DNA from: Lachnospiraceae bacterium
GTDB lineage: Bacteria; Bacillota; Clostridia; Lachnospirales; Lachnospiraceae
Direction: 5' to 3'
Length of the DNA: 9,181 nt
NCBI GenBank assembly: GCA_024695225.1
Contig: JAILIO010000073.1
Location: forward strand, 1 to 9,181
In this document: positions 1-5,086 of the stretch, piece after piece
Layout: each line of letters begins with the position of its first letter
Position numbering within the stretch: the stretch's first letter is position 1
The notes under the pieces: generated by a model
Database searches by the model: none
What the model was told of the DNA's origin: nothing
Seen by the model: the letters and a program-made list of their open reading frames with translations, nothing else
Made by a program: the position numbers and the translations under genes

Positions 1-185
1 CTCACCAGATGACCCTTTGATGAACCGCCTATATTGGGATTGCATGGCATAAGTGCAATGGAATCGGCGCTGACAGTGAAAACAACCGTATCAAAACCAA
101 GCCTCGCGCAGGCAAGCGCTGCCTCACAGCCTGCGTGACCGGCACCGATAATGCATATATCCGTATTGATAATGGCACCTGCCAT
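1..185 (-). CDS. mnmG: MnmG (GidA), tRNA uridine-34 carboxymethylaminomethyl-modification FAD enzyme, N-terminal part
   Basis: The first 61 codons of MnmG are present; the gene runs off the left edge. MnmG works with MnmE in the cytoplasm to put a (carboxymethyl)aminomethyl group on U34 of the wobble position of certain tRNAs. The visible part shows the N-terminal Rossmann FAD-binding motif GAGHAGCEAA (residues 14-23) and the family-specific stretch MPCNPNIGGSSKGHLV (residues 46-61). The start ATG at 185-183 has a good Shine-Dalgarno (AAGGAGA, about 6 nt upstream). That Shine-Dalgarno lies at the end of a 14-bp tandem repeat, so a second AAGGA copy sits just upstream. The gene is downstream of mnmE, its functional partner, separated by a 265-nt spacer that contains a duplicated mnmE tail. 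Identification is secure from the motifs and the neighbour; nothing can be said about the rest of the protein. Confidence 0.96.
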   Translation of the reverse strand, partial: MAGAIINTDICIIGAGHAGCEAALACARLGFDTVVFTVSADSIALMPCNPNIGGSSKGHLV

Positions 186-192
186 CTGTCTC

Positions 193-221
193 TCCTTCCC
201 GGTTATTCCTTCCCGGTTATT
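193..221. repeat. 14-bp tandem repeat doubling the mnmG ribosome-binding site
   Basis: The unit CCTTCCCGGTTATT occurs twice head to tail (194-207 and 208-221), perfectly, with one more matching base at 193. Read on the minus strand each copy contains GGGAAGG, so the mnmG leader has two Shine-Dalgarno-like sites 14 nt apart. Only the one nearest the ATG at 185 is correctly spaced. It probably arose by slippage; an effect on translation is possible but unproven. Confidence 0.85.
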
Positions 222-293
222 TTCAGAGCGATACCTTATCTTTTTTCACAAATGTGCTCTGATAAACGGTATTATCCGTTGTTCTTCTGTGCA

Positions 294-322
294 GATCCGC
301 CGGCTGTTATGCCGGAGTGATC
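294..322 (-). other. hairpin in the mnmE-mnmG spacer
   Basis: Inner arms CCGGC (300-304) and GCCGG (311-315) enclose a 6-nt loop. Outer GATC arms (294-297 and 319-322) can add four pairs across a small internal loop. In the minus-strand transcript this hairpin lies just after the duplicated mnmE tail. No U-run follows, so it is not a standard intrinsic terminator; it might be an RNA processing or stability element. A smaller hairpin, AACGG/CCGTT with a 6-nt loop, follows at 265-280. Confidence 0.45.
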
Positions 323-333
323 TCTTTGTATGT

Positions 334-437
334 TGAGCCCTTATTTGCCGAGGCAAAAACTACTGAAGATCTCATCGATCATGTCTTCACCCACTTCTTC
401 CCCAAGGAATTCACTTAATCTGTCGTATGCCTCATAT
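334..437 (-). repeat. duplicated 3' end of mnmE, distal copy (tail fragment)
   Basis: This 104-bp stretch matches 444-547 with only four substitutions (338/448, 362/472, 380/490, 409/519), an offset of 110 bp. On the minus strand it repeats the last ~31 codons of mnmE, including FCLGK and the TAA stop (341-343). Relative to the intact gene it encodes one silent change and two replacements (Ile447 to Phe, Ile456 to Met). In this frame a TAA directly precedes the tail and there is no ribosome-binding site, so it is a non-expressed gene fragment. It lies between intact mnmE and mnmG. The origin could be a plain tandem duplication or the footprint of an element that once integrated at the mnmE 3' end. 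Confidence 0.93.
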
Positions 438-443
438 TATATG

Positions 444-547
444 TGAGTCCTTATTTGCCGAGGCAAAAACTGCTGAAGATCTCATCGATTATGTCTTCAC
501 CCACTTCTTCCCCAAGGATTTCACTTAATCTGTCGTATGCCTCATAT
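444..547 (-). repeat. duplicated 3' end of mnmE, copy inside the intact gene
   Basis: This is the partner of 334-437 and forms the real C-terminus of MnmE plus 7 nt after its stop. Only 6 nt separate the two copies. Beyond the ungapped match, weaker similarity continues on both sides if 1-nt gaps are allowed, which suggests a longer original unit that has since drifted. Confidence 0.92.
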
Positions 548-1857
548 AAATGAGAGACGTAGAGATCTTCGGTAACTCCTTTATCACAGTCATCGATCGC
601 AGAGCGGATATCAGACAGAGCCTTCCCGGCAAGGGATTCCTGTCGTGATGAAGTGAGCATCAGATCAAATTCTCCGGTTCCGGCGCCGGACCCCATCCCC
701 ATTTTCTCTCTGATGGCCTCTTTGAGATCGTCAAAGCCATCACCTGTGACAGAAGAAAAACTTATGACGGGGATCCCGGGTTCTTCACCTGACTTGTATT
801 TATTTATATTCTCGAAACCGGATCCGTGAGCTGCGGGCAGATCTGACTTTGTGAGCAGGATGACAGAGCGCTTATCTCTTATCATCTCAAGTATCCTGTC
901 GTTTTCAGGATCGTAGGAAACAGATCCGTCCACAAGAAAAATGATCAGATCAGCCTTCTCCATAAGGCTCAGAGTCCTGTCCACACCGATCTTTTCTATG
1001 GTGTCATCGGTATCTCTGAGACCTGCGGTGTCCGTCAGGTTCAGGACTATATCCCTGTCCAGGGTTACCCTGGTCCTCACCGCATCCCTTGTGGTGCCGG
1101 GGATATCCGTGACTATGGATGTCTCCTCTCCGGAGAAAAAATTCATAAGTGAAGATTTCCCGGAATTGGGAAGACCGGTGATCACCGTGTCTGCCCCGGA
1201 TTCTATAAGTCTTCCTGTCTTGAAAGAGGAAATAAGGACTTGAAGCTCATCCATCACCGGACCCACATCCCTTATCATATCCTCCCGGGAATACTCTATC
1301 TCATCCGGGTCATCCAATGCTGCTTCTATATGGGCAATTGCGTATTTTAATGAATCTCTGAGATCCCTGATCTTATTTCCAAGCCTTCCTTCCAGTATCC
1401 CCGAAGAAAGAGTGACCGCTCTCTCACTTCCCGCAGAAATGAGAGACATGACAGCTTCCGCCTGGGAAAGATCAATCCGTCCGTTCAGAAAAGCCCTTTT
1501 TGTGAATTCTCCGGGATCCGCCTGCCTGATGCCGCAGGAGAGAATGATTTCCTGAATGAGTGATGTGACCCTGATCCCGCCATGGCACTGGATCTCGACA
1601 CAGTCCTCCGCCGTGTATGAATGGGGAGATCTCATGACAACGCACATGGCTTCATCGATCAGATCGCCGCCCCCATCATAAATATGTCCGAAATGCATCA
1701 CATTTGATGTAAATAAAGACGGAACCTTTCCTGAAGGACTCCTGAAGATCATGTCTGCTGTTTTTACGGAATCGGGCCCGCTTATCCTAATTACAGATAT
1801 ACCGGACTCAGTGAGTCCGGTACATATTGCAGAAATCGTATCAAATTCCCTGTTCAT
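451..1857 (-). CDS. mnmE: MnmE (TrmE/ThdF), tRNA-modification GTPase
   Basis: MnmE is a potassium-activated GTPase that pairs with MnmG to modify U34 of tRNA. The 468-residue length is typical. The N-terminal tetrahydrofolate-binding domain occupies about 1-120 and begins with the usual DTISAI...GISVIRISG. A helical domain follows, with the G domain inserted at about 220-385: G1 GLPNSGKSS (228-236), G2 TTRD (255-258), G3 DTAG (276-279) and G4 TKSD (336-339). G4 is normally NKxD, so its first residue is changed. The C-terminal FCLGK (464-468) carries the catalytically important Cys of the CxGK motif. The start ATG follows the jag stop by 7 nt and has no clear Shine-Dalgarno, so translation is probably coupled to jag. 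A perfect hairpin (1800-1822) lies 35 nt inside the gene. The last ~31 codons are repeated just downstream. Confidence 0.98.
   Translation of the reverse strand: MNREFDTISAICTGLTESGISVIRISGPDSVKTADMIFRSPSGKVPSLFTSNVMHFGHIYDGGGDLIDEAMCVVMRSPHSYTAEDCVEIQCHGGIRVTSLIQEIILSCGIRQADPGEFTKRAFLNGRIDLSQAEAVMSLISAGSERAVTLSSGILEGRLGNKIRDLRDSLKYAIAHIEAALDDPDEIEYSREDMIRDVGPVMDELQVLISSFKTGRLIESGADTVITGLPNSGKSSLMNFFSGEETSIVTDIPGTTRDAVRTRVTLDRDIVLNLTDTAGLRDTDDTIEKIGVDRTLSLMEKADLIIFLVDGSVSYDPENDRILEMIRDKRSVILLTKSDLPAAHGSGFENINKYKSGEEPGIPVISFSSVTGDGFDDLKEAIREKMGMGSGAGTGEFDLMLTSSRQESLAGKALSDIRSAIDDCDKGVTEDLYVSHLYEAYDRLSEILGEEVGEDIIDEIFSSFCLGK
1800..1822 (-). other. perfect hairpin in the first codons of mnmE
   Basis: Arms TACCGGACTCA and TGAGTCCGGTA are fully complementary around a single central base. 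As RNA this gives at least a 10-bp stem with a 3-nt loop, spanning codons ~12-20. There is no following U-run, so it is not a terminator. It could slow early elongation or affect mRNA stability, but may also be chance in a coding sequence. Confidence 0.7.
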
Positions 1858-1864
1858 GGATGTA

Positions 1865-2755
1865 TCAGTTGTAATGCCTGTTGCTTCCTGTGGCCTGAAC
1901 AGGAACGATGACTATGTGACGGTAGGGTTCTTCACCCTCTGAATGAGTGGTTACATAACGGTTACCCTGGAGGGAATAATGGATGATCCTTCTCTCGTAA
2001 GCGTTCATTGGCTCAAGTTCCACACTGCGCCTGCTCTTCCTGGCTTTTGAAGCCATATTCCTGGCGAGAGTCTCGAGAGTCTCCTTCCTCCTGTTCCGAT
2101 AATCTTCCGTATCCAGCTTGACCCTTATATAATGGTCTGAATCCTTGTTCATGACAAGTGAGAGCAGATACTGAAGGGCATCAAGGGTCTTCCCCCTCTT
2201 GCCGATGAGTATTCCCATTCCTTTTCCCACTATTTCAAAAGAAACCGTTCCGTCTGTGGGATTGTAAGTGGTCTTCACATCTGCGTTTATATTCATGTCG
2301 TTCAGCACGGCTTTCAGAAAATTCTCTCCGGGCTCTACCGGGATATCCGCCTCCGATGCAGGAATATAATGATCTTCACTTTCATCATTTGCAGAAGCAC
2401 CGTTCACGACGGACAGATCATCCGCAGATCCTGCATCCGCATCCTCTGAAACAACGCTGTCATCAAAGGATTTCCCCTCAACTTCAGAAACAGTTACTTT
2501 TACTTCAACATCCTGATCTTCTGCATCGACAGCACTCTCTTCAATATCAAGACCGCTGTCATCCATGTCGGATCCGCTGTTCTCACCCTTTCTCGCCTTG
2601 ATAAGTGCATCCTTTGATCCTATGCCGAGAAAACCCTGGGCGGGCTGTCTTATAACAATATAGTCAAGTTCGTCACTGGTGACTAAAAGTGAGCTGCAGG
2701 CATTGGTGATAGCTTCATCTACTGTTTTCCCCGTATATTCCTTATACTCTCCCAT
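1865..2755 (-). CDS. jag: Jag/KhpB (SpoIIIJ-associated) RNA-binding protein
   Basis: A cytoplasmic RNA-binding protein of 296 residues. In Firmicutes it works with KhpA and affects cell elongation and division; its gene habitually sits next to yidC, as here. Domains in order: Jag_N (about 1-50, EYTGKTVDEAI ... QGFLGIG), an unusually acidic, low-complexity linker (about 55-140), a KH domain (about 145-215, GxxG loop GKRG at 185-188) and an R3H domain (about 235-290, NAYERRIIHYSL and PYRHIVIVP). I chose the ATG at 2755 rather than a TTG 21 nt upstream because AGGAAGG lies 6 nt before it and the protein then begins in the usual family way. It follows yidC by 24 nt and precedes mnmE by 7 nt. Family assignment is firm; the physiological role here is inferred. 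Confidence 0.95.
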   Translation of the reverse strand: MGEYKEYTGKTVDEAITNACSSLLVTSDELDYIVIRQPAQGFLGIGSKDALIKARKGENSGSDMDDSGLDIEESAVDAEDQDVEVKVTVSEVEGKSFDDSVVSEDADAGSADDLSVVNGASANDESEDHYIPASEADIPVEPGENFLKAVLNDMNINADVKTTYNPTDGTVSFEIVGKGMGILIGKRGKTLDALQYLLSLVMNKDSDHYIRVKLDTEDYRNRRKETLETLARNMASKARKSRRSVELEPMNAYERRIIHYSLQGNRYVTTHSEGEEPYRHIVIVPVQATGSNRHYN

Positions 2756-2779
2756 ATCTGTCCTTCCTCGATCCAAATA

Positions 2780-4105
2780 TTATTTTTTCCTGTTGTTGTA
2801 CTCCTTTACCATATTCACCTTGGCAAAAAGACTGTTGGGATCATCGGATACGTAGGTTTCTGACTGTTCAGAGGATGATGTATCGGAAGAATTGTCCGTG
2901 TTCTTTCTGTAATCCTTGTTGTCAGCTCCTTTTCCGTTGTAAAGGGCTTTTGTGCTCAAAGATGAATATTTTTTAAGCTCTTCAGCTTTAACTCCTTCTT
3001 TTTCTATCTTTTTCTTTGCCTTTTCTTCATTGGCTGCGATAACCGCTTCGATGTCCATCTTGTCGATGTGCTTATTTATCAGGACCTGCTGCACGGAACG
3101 CACAACAGAACCGGAGATCCAGTATACGCCCATTCCGGCGGGAAGAGTGAAACAGAACATTGCAGACATAAGAGGCATGATGTTGTTCATTATCTTCATC
3201 TGTTGCGCCATCTGCTCGGCCTGGTCGTTCTTGTTATCACGGTTTGACCCGGAATTCTGCTGGGGCATGAGCTTCACGTTTATGAACTGGGTGAGAGCTG
3301 CAAGGACAGGTATCAGAAGGGCTCCGATAGCTAGCCCGTAAGCCCCGGCCTGCCATGAATTCATGAGAAGATCCCTGGGAGCTTCTCCTATGTCAAGGCC
3401 TCCGAAACTGTTCAGGTTAATAAGGGCGTTATGTGTCTGATTGATAAGGCTTTCCATCTCGGGATATTTTTGCGCAAGGGAAGTCCAGTCTGCGGAGGAA
3501 GCCCTGTTCAGCACATCGATGTAGGTATTTGAAATGTATTCGGTGTTGCCGCTTGTGAATGCTTCATTTGTGAACTGTTTTGAATAACGGGCAGCAGATG
3601 AGAAAGTCTGAAGAAATTCAGCGCTCCCGCTGACACCCATCAGTTCATTTACCAGTTCCACAAAGATCATACGGATCTTTGTGACATAAGCAGGCATGTT
3701 GTATATGACCTGATACAGAGCGAACAATATGGGCATCTGTATCAGAAGCTGGACGCAGGAACCGGTGGGAGACACGCCGTACCTGGCATAAACGGCCTTT
3801 GTCTCCTGGTTCATCATGATCATGGAATCGTTATCTTTTTTGTCCCGGTATTTATTCTGGATAGCCTGAAGCTCAGGACTCATCCTGGACTGGAGCTTGG
3901 CAAACTTCTGCTGCTTTATGGTGAGGGGCAGCAGGGCCATGTAAATAACTATTGTGAAAACGATTATGGACATTCCGATTATGGAAAGTCCGGTATTCTG
4001 TATCCCAAGTGCATAGAGAACATTGAAAATACCGTTCATCAGCATACCGAGTATATCGGCTATGGGATGACCTATTAGAAAGGTACTGGATTTTGTTAAA
4101 AGCAT
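2780..4105 (-). CDS. yidC: YidC/SpoIIIJ/Oxa1-family membrane protein insertase
   Basis: Inserts and folds membrane proteins, alone or with SecYEG. Length is 441 residues. Hydrophobic segments lie at about 15-34, 38-60, 117-137, 254-275 and 308-340. The family stretch YGVSPTGSCVQLLIQMPILF (109-128) is clear, and ALLPLTIKQQKF marks the end of the second segment. There is no lipobox cysteine, unlike Bacillus SpoIIIJ. The groove arginine of YidC (B. subtilis IRSLILPL) aligns with Tyr55 here (IYMALLPL). A long soluble insert covers ~150-250, and the C-terminal tail (~345-441) is highly charged with a Ser/Asp-rich stretch, as in versions that contact ribosomes. The ATG at 4105 is preferred to an upstream TTG at 4123, because GAGGAA sits 5 nt before it. 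It lies between yidD and jag in the usual operon. Confidence 0.97.
   Translation of the reverse strand: MLLTKSSTFLIGHPIADILGMLMNGIFNVLYALGIQNTGLSIIGMSIIVFTIVIYMALLPLTIKQQKFAKLQSRMSPELQAIQNKYRDKKDNDSMIMMNQETKAVYARYGVSPTGSCVQLLIQMPILFALYQVIYNMPAYVTKIRMIFVELVNELMGVSGSAEFLQTFSSAARYSKQFTNEAFTSGNTEYISNTYIDVLNRASSADWTSLAQKYPEMESLINQTHNALINLNSFGGLDIGEAPRDLLMNSWQAGAYGLAIGALLIPVLAALTQFINVKLMPQQNSGSNRDNKNDQAEQMAQQMKIMNNIMPLMSAMFCFTLPAGMGVYWISGSVVRSVQQVLINKHIDKMDIEAVIAANEEKAKKKIEKEGVKAEELKKYSSLSTKALYNGKGADNKDYRKNTDNSSDTSSSEQSETYVSDDPNSLFAKVNMVKEYNNRKK
3659..3683 (-). other. perfect 10-bp hairpin within yidC
   Basis: Arms CACAAAGATC and GATCTTTGTG are exactly complementary around a 5-nt loop (3669-3673), within codons ~141-149 of yidC. 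It has no U-run and is well inside the gene. A role is unknown and chance is possible. Confidence 0.6.
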
Positions 4106-4128
4106 ATATTCCTCACAATACAAAGATA

Positions 4129-4338
4129 TCAGGGTACAGGATCATATCCCCCGTGGGAAAAAGGATTGCATCTGAGGATCCTCCAGACTGCCAGCAAAGA
4201 TCCCTTTATCACACCGTGCTTCTCCAAAGCCTCGATAGCATACTGGGAGCAGGTAGGAGTATAGGGACACCTTGTAGTTTTAAGCGGAGAAAGATATTTC
4301 TGATATAACTTCACAGCTCCGATGAAGAATTTCTTCAT
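4129..4338 (-). CDS. yidD: YidD, membrane protein insertion efficiency factor
   Basis: A 69-residue peripheral membrane protein that assists YidC-dependent insertion. It shows the invariant family pattern: an amphipathic N-terminal helix (KKFFIGAVKLYQKYLSPL), the cysteine motif CPYTPTCSQYA (24-34) and the C-terminal RCNPFSHGGYDPVP (56-69). Its length is at the short, normal end for the family. The ATG overlaps the rnpA stop by 4 nt (ATGA), which points to translational coupling. yidC begins 23 nt downstream, matching the functional link between the two products. Confidence 0.96.
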   Translation of the reverse strand: MKKFFIGAVKLYQKYLSPLKTTRCPYTPTCSQYAIEALEKHGVIKGSLLAVWRILRCNPFSHGGYDPVP

Positions 4339-4667
4339 ATCAATGAAAGCTTCCCGGCAAGATGCCTGAAACTGGATTCAAGTTCGGCATAACCCGCATG
4401 AACGGATCTCTCGCCGGCCTTGACCACAATATCATACCCTGTTTGACTAAAATCAGTGAGCCTGAATATCTCCCTTATAAGCCGGCAATATCTGTGACGT
4501 ACCACACTGTTGCCCACCTTTTTGGAAATAACAGGTCCGATCCTGTTACATGACAATCCATTTTCAACTGCAAAAAGAGTCCCATAACCGTCACGGACTC
4601 TCCTGCCTTTTCTGAAAGCCCTTTTAAAGTCTTCGCTTTTTCTTATAGTCTCAAAGGATCTTTTCAA
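4335..4667 (-). CDS. rnpA: Ribonuclease P protein component (RnpA/C5)
   Basis: The protein subunit of RNase P, which helps the catalytic RNA remove 5' leaders from pre-tRNA. Length is 110 residues. The conserved core ISKKVGNSVVRHRYCRLIRE (47-66) is the RNR motif; the common RNRxKRRLRE reads RHRYCRLIRE here, a substitution pattern I believe also occurs in other clostridia. The N-terminus (KRSFETIRKSEDFKRAFRKG) is typical. The start codon is TTG at 4667-4665, 2 nt after the rpmH stop, with no strong Shine-Dalgarno, so expression is probably coupled to rpmH. The stop overlaps the yidD start. Confidence 0.96.
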   Translation of the reverse strand: MKRSFETIRKSEDFKRAFRKGRRVRDGYGTLFAVENGLSCNRIGPVISKKVGNSVVRHRYCRLIREIFRLTDFSQTGYDIVVKAGERSVHAGYAELESSFRHLAGKLSLI

Positions 4668-4669
4668 TC

Positions 4670-4816
4670 TCAGCCGTTTGAAGAAACAGTGAGACGTGCT
4701 CTTCCTTTAGCTCTTCTGCGGGACAGGACTTTGCGGCCCGATGCAGTCTTCATACGGGCTCTGAAACCATGTACCTTTGCACGCTGCCTTTTTTTAGGCT
4801 GATATGTCATTTTCAT
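4670..4816 (-). CDS. rpmH: 50S ribosomal protein L34
   Basis: A 48-residue basic protein of the large ribosomal subunit. MKMTYQPKKRQRAKVHGF (1-18) and GRKVLSRRRAKGR (27-39) are diagnostic of L34. It is about four residues longer than the usual 44 because of the tail RLTVSSNG. I chose the ATG at 4816, not the upstream in-frame ATG (4936) and not the next one (4810), because GGAGGT lies about 9 nt before it and MKMT is the family's normal start. It is the first gene of the leftward operon, under the promoter at 4908-4936, with a structured leader of roughly 85 nt. Confidence 0.98.
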   Translation of the reverse strand: MKMTYQPKKRQRAKVHGFRARMKTASGRKVLSRRRAKGRARLTVSSNG

Positions 4817-4852
4817 GATAAAGTTACCTCCGATAAAATCTATTCTTTCCAA

Positions 4853-4886
4853 GCCGTCCGGTGCAGAAATACACCGTAAATACGGC
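4853..4886 (-). other. hairpin in the rpmH 5' leader
   Basis: On the transcript, outer arms GCCGT/ACGGC (5 bp) and inner arms CGGTG/CACCG (5 bp) form a two-part stem with an asymmetric internal loop and an 8-nt apical loop. A competing short stem, CCGTA/TACGG, overlaps it, so two alternative folds are possible. It sits between the predicted start of transcription and the rpmH Shine-Dalgarno. A regulatory role is inference only. Confidence 0.5.
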
Positions 4887-4907
4887 AAACTCGCACAGTA
4901 GTTGTCT

Positions 4908-4936
4908 ATTTTATGATATAAACCCTTAAAAGTCAA
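4908..4936 (-). promoter_or_regulatory. sigma-A-type promoter of the rpmH operon
   Basis: On the minus strand, -35 TTGACT (4936-4931), a 17-bp spacer and -10 TAAAAT (4913-4908) differ from the consensus by one base in each hexamer. Transcription should start near 4901, about 85 nt before the rpmH ATG. It would serve rpmH through mnmE, and probably mnmG. Confidence 0.85.
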
Positions 4937-5014
4937 AGAAATTTTTTACGGAACCTCTTTTTTTCAATGACCGTTAACTGTTATATACGAAATATCCCCG
5001 ATCTGCAATGATTT

Positions 5015-5043
5015 TTGACACTCATAAGTTTTTATATTAAAAT
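5015..5043 (+). promoter_or_regulatory. sigma-A-type promoter of dnaA
   Basis: A perfect -35 TTGACA (5015-5020), a 17-bp spacer and -10 TAAAAT (5038-5043) predict a start near 5050 and a leader of about 37 nt. It diverges from the rpmH promoter, with about 78 bp between the two -35 boxes. Confidence 0.85.
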
Positions 5044-5050
5044 GTCTAAG

Positions 5051-5060
5051 ATTGCGCAAT
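5051..5060. promoter_or_regulatory. 10-bp palindrome at the dnaA transcription start
   Basis: ATTGCGCAAT is a perfect palindrome beginning at or one base after the predicted start site. Such a position would suit an operator, but no known regulator is recognised from it. The rest of the leader holds a small hairpin (GGAT/ATCC, 5066-5077) and a weak DnaA-box-like TTATCCTTA (5072-5080), and no Shine-Dalgarno before the ATG. Confidence 0.4.
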
Positions 5061-5086
5061 TAGTGGGATTTTTATCCTTATATTGA

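Noticed and set aside
294..322. Intrinsic terminator between mnmE and mnmG
   Set aside because: The hairpin is real on paper but is followed by a purine-rich sequence, not a U-run, in the direction of transcription.
135..336. Two short plus-strand reading frames over the mnmG start and spacer
   Set aside because: They lie antisense to mnmG and its leader, have no recognisable product and no good ribosome-binding site.
334..437. The duplicated mnmE tail as a small separate gene
   Set aside because: In the tail's frame a TAA stands directly before it, no start codon with a ribosome-binding site exists, and the content is only a copied C-terminus.
4937..5086. DnaA-box cluster upstream of dnaA
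   Set aside because: Only weak sites with two mismatches (TTATATACG at 4981, TTATCCTTA at 5072) were found, which is not above what AT-rich DNA gives by chance.
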